From Mycobacterium florentinum (GTDB lineage: Bacteria; Actinomycetota; Actinomycetes; Mycobacteriales; Mycobacteriaceae), in contig NZ_AP022576.1 in NCBI RefSeq assembly GCF_010730355.1, positions 372,001 through 436,000 of the forward strand: a stretch of DNA of 64,000 nt, in the 5' to 3' direction. This document shows, piece after piece, positions 25,532 to 34,459 of this stretch (the first letter of the stretch is position 1; every line of letters starts with the position of its first letter). The position numbers were made by a program, and so were the translations under genes. The notes beneath the pieces were generated by a model. That model saw only the letters and a list, made by a program, of their open reading frames with translations, was not told the DNA's origin and searched no databases.

Positions 25532-25891
25532 TTACCTGCCGGCGGAAGGTATCGCGATGTCGGTCAGGCCGGCCGCCGCACCGAAGAGATGGCCTTGTGC
25601 CAATCCGCATCCGGCCATGAACACCGTCTCCGCCTGCTCGGCGGTTTCGATCCCTTCGGCGATCACCTTGAGTCCCAACGCTTCACACAAGCCGATGACC
25701 GATCGGTACAGCGTGAGGTTTCGTCCCGGCTCGACGCCCGCCGCGAGGCCACGGTCGCGCTTGACGAATTGCACGGGCAGCTCGTGCAAGTAGGTCAGCG
25801 AGTTGTAACCCGTGCCGAAATCGTCCAACGCCACCCCGATGCCGAGTTCGTTCAACCTTCTGATGGCGTTGAAGTTCGATATCCTTGCAGA
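25532..25891 (-). pseudogene. Truncated EAL-domain (c-di-GMP phosphodiesterase) remnant
   Basis: The frame encodes the C-terminal half of an EAL domain: ELGIGVALDDFGTGYNSLTYL, FVKRD, then VIAEGIET and AQGHLFG. The catalytic EAL, Asn and first Glu of the family lie in the missing N-terminal half; an in-frame TAG at 25892-25894 closes the frame immediately upstream, and no start with a ribosome site precedes it. It is therefore a gene remnant with no expected activity. An intact EAL protein is at 29278-31401 but is not its obvious parent. Confidence 0.8.
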
Positions 25892-25942
25892 CTAGTTAGA
25901 CGGTTGGGCGGTTATTGCATAACCAGCGAGGGTCGGCATCAC

Positions 25943-26314
25943 ATGCAGGTCGTTAGAGTCAACGGCGACCGCCATAACCGAGATTCTGTGGGCCTGTTCA
26001 GAAAGAAGAGGCGGCCCGAAACGGCTCCCGCTGATGCCAAGGTCTACTACTCCACCCCGTTTGGCGACACAAAAGACGGCAAGCAAGAGCCTTTTTTGCT
26101 CGAGCGCGAGGGTATTTGGTACGTGCCGGTATTTCGCAGCGTGGAATCGATGAAAGAGTTCTACGAGTGGATGAACCGCGCCGCGTACATGATCCTCGAA
26201 GGCGACGTAAAGACGGTGATGGACACCAATCGCTCACTCGAGCTGATGAAGCGGGTAGGTGTCGTGATTGAGCCCTTGAGTGATCATCCGGTTGAGATCG
26301 GACCCGACGCTTGA
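25943..26314 (+). CDS. Conserved hypothetical, SseB-like
   Basis: A 123-residue protein; ATG 25943 is used, GTG 25988 is possible. The core KVYYSTPFGDTKDGKQEPF, GIWYVPVFRSVESMKEFYEW and MDTNRSLELMKRVGVVIEPL resembles the N-terminal SseB/type III-secretion-like domain of small actinobacterial proteins. No signal or TM is seen. It is next to the EAL remnant, divergent from it. Function unknown. Confidence 0.65.
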   Translation: MQVVRVNGDRHNRDSVGLFRKKRRPETAPADAKVYYSTPFGDTKDGKQEPFLLEREGIWYVPVFRSVESMKEFYEWMNRAAYMILEGDVKTVMDTNRSLELMKRVGVVIEPLSDHPVEIGPDA

Positions 26315-26331
26315 CGGACGCTTGGGTGCGA

Positions 26332-26538
26332 TCACTTCTTGAGGTGCTCTTGCAGCTTTGGGTACAGCTCGGCCGCATCCTCCACGCCCACAAGCTCTTT
26401 CGGCAGCTCGATTTCGCGGACGGACTGCCCGGGCCCGGCGATGGGCCCACCTGTTCCCGCCTCGGGCTTGGTTGAGGCCCTTTTACCGGCGGTGCCGACG
26501 ATGTTCCCGCGCTCGTCGGTGATCACGGTGATCTTCAT
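26332..26538 (-). CDS. Small hypothetical protein
   Basis: A 68-residue protein starting MKITVITDERGNIVGTAGKR and ending AAELYPKLQEHLKK; GAGGAA five bases before ATG 26538 supports the start. It is soluble, basic in the middle, with a C-terminal amphipathic helix. It is co-oriented with the next gene, whose stop is 12 bases upstream. Not recognised. Confidence 0.6.
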   Translation of the reverse strand: MKITVITDERGNIVGTAGKRASTKPEAGTGGPIAGPGQSVREIELPKELVGVEDAAELYPKLQEHLKK

Positions 26539-26550
26539 GGTTTTCCTCAT

Positions 26551-26886
26551 TCACGTGTTGAGTGGCAGGTCGCTGAATTTGATGAATTGGAGCAGGAACG
26601 GCACGGTGATGCTGCTGTCGTTTCTGATCTTGAATTCGTAGAACACCTCGGGCGCGTGGTCGTCACCCGGGCCGCCGCGACACATCGCGAAATCGTATGT
26701 AACCAAGACGTTTCGGGCGGTGTTGTTGCCCCCTTGGGATATCCCCTTGGGTATCGCGCGGAACACGATTGGACCCTGGTTTGGTCCACCGGTCGGGCCC
26801 GGGTCCGTGAAGAAATTCCAGGTCCAGTACTGGATAGAGTTCGCTGCGATGGTCCAATTACCGTCGACTTGCCAACGTACGGGCAT
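26551..26886 (-). CDS. Hypothetical protein, two-gene operon with the 68-residue protein
   Basis: A 111-residue protein, aromatic- and Asn-rich (DGNWTIAANSIQYWTWNFF, ARNVLVTYDFAMCRGG, FYEFKIRNDSSITVPFLLQF). The composition suggests a beta-sandwich. There is no signal peptide. ATG 26886 has AGGGGG upstream. The pair may form a complex, but this is only inference from adjacency. Not recognised. Confidence 0.6.
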   Translation of the reverse strand: MPVRWQVDGNWTIAANSIQYWTWNFFTDPGPTGGPNQGPIVFRAIPKGISQGGNNTARNVLVTYDFAMCRGGPGDDHAPEVFYEFKIRNDSSITVPFLLQFIKFSDLPLNT

Positions 26887-27006
26887 ATCGGCCCCCTAGC
26901 CTCGTGGTTGTGCGTCGTTGTTGGCGCCTGCTGGAAAAGTAGTACTGACTCAGTGCGAAAAGCGTGAGTAGTTCACTACCTGAATTGGCGGTCTTCGGGC
27001 GCAGCG

Positions 27007-29034
27007 TCAGCGTTCGATTACCGTCAACGAGCCATGGTTGAGGTCGCTGCTGACATAGGCGAAATGGGTGGTTGGGTCGACGGCGATGGCGAGCGGATTG
27101 TTGCCCACCGCAAGGATTCCGGTGACGATGCGCCGCGTGGTGTCGATCACCGACACGGACGCGCCGCTGTAGTTGGCCACGTACGCGGTGTTGGTCGGCG
27201 GGTCCACCGCCACACCCGCGGGGCGTTGTCCGACGGGCACACTAGCGGTGACGCCGAGGCCGATGGTGTCGACGAGGGACACCGATGCATCGTCGCCGCT
27301 GGCGATGTAGGCGGTGTGCGATGCGCTATCGATGGCGATACCGGCCGGGTGGACGCGAAGTGCGACCGAACCGATAACGGTGCGGTTCGAGGTGTCGATA
27401 ACCGTCACCGTTGGATCGGTATTGGTGACAAACAAGCGGTGAGCTGTCCGATCGATGGCGACGCGGCTTGGACCCTTTCCGGCGGGCACCGTCGCCGTCA
27501 CGGTATGCGTCGTCGTGTCGATGAGCGACACCGACGCGTTATCACCGTTGGTGACGTAGGCGATCCGCGCATCCGGGTCGACCACTACTCCGCCCGGATG
27601 GCTACCGACGCTTATTTTGGCGATGACCTTGCTGCTGGCCATGTCGATAACCGACACCGAGGCGTCGTCGAAGTTGGTGACGTACACGGTTCGGGCGGAC
27701 GGATCCACGGCAACACCCACCGGGTGGCGTCCCACGGTGATGGTGGCTGTGACCGTACGGCTGGTGGTATCGACCACCGAGACGGAGCTGGAACCGGTGT
27801 TCGCGACATAGGCGCTGTGTCCGGCGGAGTCGACCCCGACGCCGAACGCGCCATTGCCGACCCGTATCGACGCGGCGATCGTAGGCGGACCACTCGGGAC
27901 TGCCGTCAGTCCCGCGCTGGGCGTGCCTCCCCCGCTAGGCGCCGATGGTGGCGCGGTGGCCGCCGTCGTCTGGGTAGATCCAGGCGTGGATGTGTGTGCG
28001 CGCAGCAGGTATACGCTCGCGCCTCCCGACGCCACCACCACCGCAATCACCGCGGCGACCAGCCATGGCCGTTTGACGCGGGTGCGGTTCCCCACCATGT
28101 GCTGCGACGGATCGCGGTGTGGTGGTTTCTGTGCGGGCTCCGTCGGTGCATCCGGCCATGAGGCCTCGTGTGTGCGCGCGGGGGCAGTGACGGTGTGTGA
28201 CTGGGTATTCGGGTCCGGGACGGATAGCGGCACCGTGATCGCGTCGCGCGCGGCGCGTGCCATATCCACCGGGGTGGCGTAACGCCGCTCGGGGTCCTTG
28301 GCCATGCCAGTGGCGATGACCGCGTCGAACGCGGGCGGCGCGCCGGAGTCGGACGGTCGCGGCGGCGGCGTCGACAGATGCCCTGCCACTTGTTGTTCGA
28401 TGCTGTCGCCCGGAAATGGGGAGCCTCCCGTCAAGCACTCATAGAGCACGCAGGCGAGCGCGTAGATGTCCGAGCGTGCATCGGCCTCGCCGACTCTGAA
28501 GCGCTCCGGTGCCATGTAGCGCAGCGTGCCGACCACCGCGTCCGTCCCCGTCAGGCCGGTCTCTCCCACCACCCGCGCGATCCCGAAATCGATCAGATAC
28601 GCGAAGTCGTGTTCATCGAGCAAGATGTTGGAGGGCTTGATATCTCGATGTACCAGTCCAATCTTGTGTGCGGCGTAAACGGCCTGGGCCACCTGCTCGA
28701 CGATCTGCACCGCGCGTGCGGGCGGCATCGCAGCGGAGGCCAGCACGGTCGCCAAGTCGCGGCCCTCGATCAGCCGCATGTCAACGAATAGCCGCCCGTC
28801 GATCTCGCCGTAGGTGTGAATTGGCACCACATGAGGGTTGTTTATTCGTGCCGCTGCGTGGGCCTCGCGACGGAATCGCTGTTGAAACGTCCTATCCGAA
28901 GCAAAATGTGCCGGGAGCACTTTCAGCGCGACCATCCGATCGGTGACGGTGTCATAGGCTCGCCAGACCTCCCCCATGCCGCCTCTGCCGAGCAAAGTGA
29001 TTAGGCGGTATCGGCCGAACGGGGTCCCTTCCAT
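27007..29034 (-). CDS. Membrane Ser/Thr protein kinase with YVTN beta-propeller sensor
   Basis: A 675-residue PASTA-less STPK. The kinase domain covers 8-265: GRGGMGEV, ATP-site K38, HRDIKPSN (D131), DFG (149-151), APE. A Pro/Thr linker leads to one TM helix at about 323-345, then a second linker and seven repeats of about 42 residues (VAVDP...AYVTN...VSVIDT), i.e. a seven-bladed extracellular propeller. The kinase half is closest to PknE; the overall layout parallels PknD, which has an NHL propeller. GGGAGG six bases before ATG 29034 fixes the start. Confidence 0.9.
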   Translation of the reverse strand: MEGTPFGRYRLITLLGRGGMGEVWRAYDTVTDRMVALKVLPAHFASDRTFQQRFRREAHAAARINNPHVVPIHTYGEIDGRLFVDMRLIEGRDLATVLASAAMPPARAVQIVEQVAQAVYAAHKIGLVHRDIKPSNILLDEHDFAYLIDFGIARVVGETGLTGTDAVVGTLRYMAPERFRVGEADARSDIYALACVLYECLTGGSPFPGDSIEQQVAGHLSTPPPRPSDSGAPPAFDAVIATGMAKDPERRYATPVDMARAARDAITVPLSVPDPNTQSHTVTAPARTHEASWPDAPTEPAQKPPHRDPSQHMVGNRTRVKRPWLVAAVIAVVVASGGASVYLLRAHTSTPGSTQTTAATAPPSAPSGGGTPSAGLTAVPSGPPTIAASIRVGNGAFGVGVDSAGHSAYVANTGSSSVSVVDTTSRTVTATITVGRHPVGVAVDPSARTVYVTNFDDASVSVIDMASSKVIAKISVGSHPGGVVVDPDARIAYVTNGDNASVSLIDTTTHTVTATVPAGKGPSRVAIDRTAHRLFVTNTDPTVTVIDTSNRTVIGSVALRVHPAGIAIDSASHTAYIASGDDASVSLVDTIGLGVTASVPVGQRPAGVAVDPPTNTAYVANYSGASVSVIDTTRRIVTGILAVGNNPLAIAVDPTTHFAYVSSDLNHGSLTVIER

Positions 29035-29277
29035 GGAAACCTCCCGACAGCTGCGATTCAGCAACACCATAGTCCACTGTCGGTACGGCGGGCTAGCAAC
29101 CGTCGCGACAGTGGGCGGCAAGCACCCGCCCTGGCAGGAGATGTAGTAAATGAAACTGGCGGGCTACCACCGATGAATTTCGGCGCATCCTCAATTATGA
29201 TGTAGCGCAACACAATACATCACAGTGACTGACGCGGCTCTGGTTGCTGCCGCTGAATATGCTGTCCCACGGCAGGA

Positions 29278-31401
29278 TTAATGGCGAAAGACGCCGCTTT
29301 GGCTGCGCCGCTGTTCATACATGGCCTGATCGGCGCGCTCGAGGACGGCATCGATGGATCGGCCATCTCCCGGTCGGTGTGCTGCGGAGCCGATCGTCAA
29401 GACGATTGAGATCTCGGTGCCGTCGGCAAGCGTGATCGGTGTGAGTTTCACCTGTCGTGTGATTCGGTTCGTGAGGAGCGTGAGCGCCTGATCGTCAACG
29501 GCGTTGGTGATAACCAGGAATTCGTCGCCACCCCAGCGGGCGACGAGATCGTCGTGTCCAACGGCCGTGAGTAGGCGGCGAGCGACTTCGATCAATAGTT
29601 CGTCGCCGGCTTGGTGGCCGCATCGGTCGTTGATGGACTTGAATTGCTCGATGTCGCAGAACAAGATTCCGTAGCCCTCGTCGGCCGCGTCGAGTTCCTC
29701 GAGCGCGCTCCACGCAGCGGAGCGGTTGGCAATCTTCGTCAGCGTGTCGGTGGTGGCTTGGCGGGCCAACTCGGCCTCTCGCATGCGGTCGGCGGTGACG
29801 TCGACGATTTGCGATACGAAGCACCGAGGCTGGTTGCGATGGCCTTGTACGAGCACAGCGGTGAGGTTGCACCATACGACGCGTCCGTCGGAGGCGATAA
29901 AGCGCTTGTCCATGCGGTAACTGCGGCGGCGCCCCGCCAGGCACTCGCCGAGCAGAGCCAAGTCGGCATCCAGGTCCTCGGGATGCGTGATCTCCTGGAA
30001 GGTGAGGTTTGCCAAGGCCTTTCGGCCGTAGCCGAGAATCGTCCTAAGCGCCCGGTTGGTGCGCTGGAACGAACCATCGAGGCCGACGACGGCCATCCCG
30101 ATGGGCGAATGCGTCAGCGCCAGCTCGAACCGTCGCTCTCCGAGCAGGTCGAAAAGAGCGAAGGACCGATCAACGGGTTCGGCGACGGCGTCGCAGGCCG
30201 CAAAACCGTGGGTGTGAGAGTGGGGCCTGCCGAGGTAGTAACCCTGCGCCCAAGGGATGCCGGCGGCACATATGGCGTCCAGTTCGCCCTGGCTCTCCAC
30301 CCCTTCGGCGACCACGGTCGCACCGATCTGCGCGGCGAATTCGGCAATGGATTGCGCCAGTCGCCGCCGAGCGTCGTCGGCATCGATGTTGCGTGTGATG
30401 GACTGATCGATCTTGACGAATTCCGGTGCTAATTCCAGCACGTGAGAGAACGAAGAGAAACCAGCGCCCACGTCATCGACCGCCACCCGCATACCGCGTG
30501 CCCGGCATGCTTCGAGCACGTCGTCAAGGGCGTCGTAATTCTCCACGGCATCATGCTCGGTGATTTCCAGCACGAGACGTGACGGGTCGACCTCGGCAAG
30601 CAGCTCCGGCCACGGAGTCACCAGCACCGCAGCCGGAGAGATGTTCATGGCGACGAACACATCTTTGGGTAGCTGCGGCAACAGCGACAGGATGCGTGCT
30701 ATGACCGCCGTCTCCAACTCGATGTTCAAGCCCAACAGCGCGGCCTGGCCGAAAACAAGATCGGGTCGAAACGGTTCGCAGGGGAAGCGCGCCAGCGCTT
30801 CGACGCCGACCACTTTGCCTGTCGAGACATCGTGTACCGCCTGGAAGATGACCTCGAAATCGCGCTCGGCCACCACCCGGCGGATGCGCTCGTGCTGCTC
30901 GGCACGGATCTTCGTCGAGTCCGCCGGCAATTCCATCAAGGCGCCGATGAGGTCGGCCATTTTGTTGACAATTCGTAAGTCGACGTCGGCGAGATGCGGC
31001 TTCGGCTCCCGGCTCACCGCGCACACCATCCCGGCCGTCGAGCCATCCGGGCCGAGCAAAGGAACGCCGACATAAGCGCCCAGCCCCAATTTGTGTGTTC
31101 GGGGCAGGACGGAGGCCGTTCTGTCGGCCGACGTGTCCGGGATGACGGCCGGCAGCCGCCCATCGATGACGCGGACGCTATAGGACCCAGACAGCGATGA
31201 TCGGTCGCCAGGCGAGACACCCAAGGCGTCGGTGTCGCCGTCGATCACCTCGAATACCTGCATGCCCTGGTAAAACGAAGCTATCCACGCGGTCTCAAGA
31301 CCTAGGCGATGCCGCAACAAGCCCAAAAGGGTTCGAACCAGCTCTAAGGAATTTGCTGGTTCCTCGCTCGCCGGGTGCGCGCCTTGCCCCTCGGCCCCCA
31401 T
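29278..31401 (-). CDS. GAF-EAL-PAS-GGDEF c-di-GMP turnover protein
   Basis: A 707-residue cytosolic protein: GAF 20-157, EAL 170-405, PAS/PAC 425-540, GGDEF 550-705. EAL residues E201, N253, E279, D309, D310, K330, E366 and Q386 are all present with the spacing of active phosphodiesterases. The GGDEF motif (624-628) is intact with D583 as metal ligand, but the product-inhibition RxxD site is GHDD. The domain order is unusual, since the EAL precedes the GGDEF. Both synthesis and breakdown of c-di-GMP are possible, each with its own sensor. Confidence 0.9.
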   Translation of the reverse strand: MGAEGQGAHPASEEPANSLELVRTLLGLLRHRLGLETAWIASFYQGMQVFEVIDGDTDALGVSPGDRSSLSGSYSVRVIDGRLPAVIPDTSADRTASVLPRTHKLGLGAYVGVPLLGPDGSTAGMVCAVSREPKPHLADVDLRIVNKMADLIGALMELPADSTKIRAEQHERIRRVVAERDFEVIFQAVHDVSTGKVVGVEALARFPCEPFRPDLVFGQAALLGLNIELETAVIARILSLLPQLPKDVFVAMNISPAAVLVTPWPELLAEVDPSRLVLEITEHDAVENYDALDDVLEACRARGMRVAVDDVGAGFSSFSHVLELAPEFVKIDQSITRNIDADDARRRLAQSIAEFAAQIGATVVAEGVESQGELDAICAAGIPWAQGYYLGRPHSHTHGFAACDAVAEPVDRSFALFDLLGERRFELALTHSPIGMAVVGLDGSFQRTNRALRTILGYGRKALANLTFQEITHPEDLDADLALLGECLAGRRRSYRMDKRFIASDGRVVWCNLTAVLVQGHRNQPRCFVSQIVDVTADRMREAELARQATTDTLTKIANRSAAWSALEELDAADEGYGILFCDIEQFKSINDRCGHQAGDELLIEVARRLLTAVGHDDLVARWGGDEFLVITNAVDDQALTLLTNRITRQVKLTPITLADGTEISIVLTIGSAAHRPGDGRSIDAVLERADQAMYEQRRSQSGVFRH

Positions 31402-31615
31402 AGCGACATGGTAATTGGGCTCGCTGGACCACGGGTTTGGAATCGGTTGGATTTGCCGGCGTGACGGCAGCGTAAAACCCCGGGACGTACACCTAGCCCG
31501 AACTCCGGGTGACGCGGAGATCCGGTTTTCAAATACCGTCCCCGGCTACCGATGGATTTCGGGAGCGCGACGAGTCATACCTTTGAGTGGACAATTCGAC
31601 AGCAAAGGACAACTC

Positions 31616-32092
31616 ATGACCGCCGACGCTGAACGCTATGTCGTCACGCACACGATCGTCGCCAGGCCGGACGAGATCTTCGCCGTCCTCGCGGATCCCA
31701 CCCGCCACCATGACACCGAGCCCGGCGACTGGGTGCGCGACGCCAAGGACGCCGCACCGATCACCGGTACCGGGCAGATCTTCGCGATGAACATGTTCCT
31801 CACGCAGGCCGGCGGGCACTACATCACGTACAACCTGGTGAACGTGTTCGACAAGGACAGAGCCATCGGGTGGATGCCGGGCCAGCTTGACGATTCGGGC
31901 AACCACGCTCCCGGCGGCTGGTCGTGGCGATACGACCTCGCGCCCCACGCGGACCGCACCGACGTCACACTCACCTACGACTGGAGCGGCACGTCGCAGG
32001 ACTTTCGCGAGCGGGTCGGCGCGATGCCCATATTCCCCGAGGACTACCTCGCCGCGTCGCTGGCGACGTTAGAGCAACACGTCGCCGACTGA
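31616..32092 (+). CDS. SRPBCC/START-like polyketide cyclase family protein
   Basis: A 158-residue helix-grip protein: YVVTHTIVARPDEIFAVLADPTRHHDTEPG at the start, GWSWRYDLAPH, then VTLTYDWSGTSQDFRER and the C-terminal helix ASLATLEQHV. These bind hydrophobic ligands in a deep pocket. AAAGGAC before ATG 31616 sets the start; the in-frame upstream extension is ignored. Ligand unknown. Confidence 0.8.
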   Translation: MTADAERYVVTHTIVARPDEIFAVLADPTRHHDTEPGDWVRDAKDAAPITGTGQIFAMNMFLTQAGGHYITYNLVNVFDKDRAIGWMPGQLDDSGNHAPGGWSWRYDLAPHADRTDVTLTYDWSGTSQDFRERVGAMPIFPEDYLAASLATLEQHVAD

Positions 32093-32109
32093 CCGCGGCC
32101 CGGCCGCAA

Positions 32110-32427
32110 TCAGCCGGGCGGTACCAGTGGCGGACGGCATACGTTAGCGCCCGGATCCCACCACCAACCGTTGTCGCATGCCAACGGTTGCGGTCCGACG
32201 CCGAGCGGCCGGCACACGTTGGCCGTCGGGTCCCACCACTGGCCCGCGTCACAGGCCAACGGCTGCGGCCCGACACCGAGCGGCCGGCAGACCTTGCCCG
32301 TTGGATCCCACCACTGGCCATCCGCGCAGTCGGCAGAACTCACCGCCGGCGTTGCGATCGTCGTTGCTGCCATGGGCACCAATGCCACCGAGACGACGGT
32401 TGCAAGTCGGCGGACATACGTCCTCAC
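32110..32427 (-). CDS. Secreted Cys/Trp tandem-repeat protein
   Basis: A 105-residue precursor: signal peptide (MRTYVRRLATVVSVALVPMA with AxA near 25-27) then three repeats of about 25 residues of the form CDxGQWWDPTxNVCRPLG, each with two Cys and two to three Trp. Start GTG 32427 has GGGGAGG six bases upstream. Each repeat could form one disulfide-closed loop. I do not recognise the family as characterised. It is probably exported to the envelope. Confidence 0.8.
   Translation of the reverse strand: MRTYVRRLATVVSVALVPMAATTIATPAVSSADCADGQWWDPTGKVCRPLGVGPQPLACDAGQWWDPTANVCRPLGVGPQPLACDNGWWWDPGANVCRPPLVPPG
32113..32328. repeat. 75-bp coding tandem repeat, 2.9 units
   Basis: Two full 75-bp units (32179-32328) and one shorter unit encode the Cys/Trp repeats. 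Units 1 and 2 are nearly identical at the protein level (PLGVGPQPLACD shared), so the array is probably recent and could vary between strains. Confidence 0.85.
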
Positions 32428-32956
32428 GATGGGCCTCCCCTCGTGGTGTATGCATCATCGAACCGCCACCGGGGACGGAGGTCAACCCCGTCTCGGTGGA
32501 TGCGATGGCGGTTCGGTGGGGCGCGATCAGCTTTGCCGGATCCGTGATTGTCGGCTTCGCACCATCGCCGTGAAGTCCGGCTTGATGACGAGAGGGACGA
32601 AGAAGATCGTGACCAGGGTGGTCCTCCAGTTTAACTGCACGAGAACATATTTCGGCCCTGCCATCGAGCCTGACGCATTGTATCGGCGGGATGTTGCAAC
32701 GATGCCGACCGGTCCTGGGCTGCGCCACGACGCGTTTCCTCGCACCTAAGAGGGCAACGCGTAGCTGTCGGCGAACGTCGGGCGCCGTTCGGGCTGGCCC
32801 GACGAAGGCTCGCAGAGCCGCCGCGCAGGACTGCGACCAATGAGGCTTGAGCGATGACTGTGACCAGTGTGACCGACCAAACCAAACCATCCCCCGACAC
32901 CCCGCCCACCGAACGCGGATTGTCCCCGCCGTGTCATATCTTGGACCGTCCGAGAC
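32428..32956. other. About 530 bases upstream of jetA, no confident gene
   Basis: The region should hold the promoters of the repeat protein and of jetABC. One minus-strand frame (32527-32664) has a high-GC3 stretch WRTTLVTIFFVPLVIKPDF and might be a tiny membrane protein, but has no good start. No operator-like palindrome stands out. Confidence 0.5.
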
Positions 32957-34459
32957 ATGACCGATCGACACGGAGGGCACGTGCTGGACGACGACACAAC
33001 GCTGTCGCCCGTCGACCTGCTCGAGTGCAATCGCGGCCTACAGGGCTCGCCGACGATCCGCCTGCTGGCCACCCTGAATCTGAACCTGTACGCGACGCTG
33101 ATGGAGCGTCAGCTCAGCGGCGGCGTGGTCCCCGAGGCGGACCTTGTCGTGCGCCTCGAACGCGACCTCGCCGAACTCGACCAGGCCGGCGAGCAGTCCG
33201 GCCTGGCGCTGATCAAGTCCTGGGCCAGTCAGGGCTGGCTGCACCGGGTCGCCGATCAGCGTTCCGGGGTCGAACGCAACCTGTGCTATCTGACCCAGGA
33301 GGCTCGTCGGGCGCTCGATTTTCTGCGGGGCATGCGCCGACAGGACACGATCGCCACCGGGGGCTCGATCAATGGCATCGCGTCGCGGCTCAAGCAGGTC
33401 GCGTTGCGGGTCGGCAATGACCCGGACCGCATCCGCGCCAGTATCGAAGCCGAAATCGCCTCACTCCAAACCGAACTCGACGCCTTGGAGCAGGGCGATA
33501 TCTCAGGTGAGGGCAACGAAGACGTCGATCTCACCGATGCCTACGACGAAGCCCACGCCATCGCCCTGCAGATGGAGCGCCTGATCACCGACATCGGGCA
33601 GTACGGGATCATGATCGAACGGGCCACGGCAGCCCTCGACGAGCCGATCGACAGCAACATCGAATATCGCGACCGGCAGCGCCGCATGTACGCCGACTAC
33701 GAGGCCGCCTGGGACTCCCAGGGCCGCGATTCGCACCGCGCCTTTCTGCGCATGATCAACGACCCCGACCAGCGCGCCGAGTTCGAAGCCGACGTCGCCG
33801 CGGTCGCCGCGGCCCTGCCGGCCCTGGACCCGGCGCTGCGCAAGGTGATGGCCGGCTTCTTCGAACTGGTCGGCCACCAGATCGACGAAGTCGAACGCAT
33901 CCAACAGCGCTGCGCGCAGCGGGTCAAGCGGTTCACCGCGTTCGGCACCCTCGAACAGAGCCGCGGCGTGGCCCGTCAGCTCAACGAAGCCATCGGCGCC
34001 GCCCGCAACCTGCTCAAAGCGTCGCTGACCGACTCCCGCCTGGATATCGAACTCCCCCTGGCCCGGCACGCGTTCAGTTCTGTTGGCGCGCTGAGCTTCC
34101 GGATCGGCGACTTGTCCAATCCCAAGCCTGCCCAGGTCGCCGAGGGCGAGGTCGATCTGACCAGCTTCGCCGCGCTTACCACCCAGGTCGACGCACCCGC
34201 GATGTCCGAAATGATCAACACCGCGATCAGCTCGGGGGCGCAACTGTCCCTGCCGGATGCGGTCGCCATGCTCGATTCCGCCTACCTCGGCCACGTCATC
34301 GTGTTGTGGTCCTGGGCGCTCAAACAACCAGAAACCGCACAGGGTTCCGAGTCGGTCACCGTCCGCTTCCAATCCCTGGACGGCCGCGACCGGGAAATGG
34401 AAGTGCCGCACTTGATATTCACCGAACCGGTCTCCACGTTGCTGGGGGCAACCGCGTGA
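32957..34459 (+). CDS. jetA: JetA / MksF-type protein (DUF3375), Wadjet defence
   Basis: A 500-residue kleisin-like subunit: N-terminal winged-helix part (LLECNRGLQGSPTIRLLATLN), long helices with coiled-coil character around 150-360 (IRASIEAEIASLQTELDALE), and a C-terminal wHTH. DUF3375 proteins bridge the SMC-like ATPase heads in Wadjet/EptABCD complexes, which restrict plasmids. ATG 32957 is listed; GTG 32981 with GGAGGG just upstream is a strong alternative. Its stop overlaps jetB by 4 bases. Confidence 0.88.
   Translation: MTDRHGGHVLDDDTTLSPVDLLECNRGLQGSPTIRLLATLNLNLYATLMERQLSGGVVPEADLVVRLERDLAELDQAGEQSGLALIKSWASQGWLHRVADQRSGVERNLCYLTQEARRALDFLRGMRRQDTIATGGSINGIASRLKQVALRVGNDPDRIRASIEAEIASLQTELDALEQGDISGEGNEDVDLTDAYDEAHAIALQMERLITDIGQYGIMIERATAALDEPIDSNIEYRDRQRRMYADYEAAWDSQGRDSHRAFLRMINDPDQRAEFEADVAAVAAALPALDPALRKVMAGFFELVGHQIDEVERIQQRCAQRVKRFTAFGTLEQSRGVARQLNEAIGAARNLLKASLTDSRLDIELPLARHAFSSVGALSFRIGDLSNPKPAQVAEGEVDLTSFAALTTQVDAPAMSEMINTAISSGAQLSLPDAVAMLDSAYLGHVIVLWSWALKQPETAQGSESVTVRFQSLDGRDREMEVPHLIFTEPVSTLLGATA

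Noticed and set aside
27007..27900. Periodic repeats of about 125 bp suggestive of a CRISPR-like array
   Set aside because: The periodicity is the seven YVTN propeller blades of the kinase; units are diverged and in frame.
31321..31350. GGTTCGAACC-like string resembling a tRNA T-loop
   Set aside because: It lies inside the GAF domain coding sequence and no cloverleaf can be drawn around it.
32171..32749. A 192-codon plus-strand ORF across the Cys/Trp repeat gene
   Set aside because: It is the complement of the repeat array; the minus-strand frame has a signal peptide, a strong ribosome site and regular Cys spacing.
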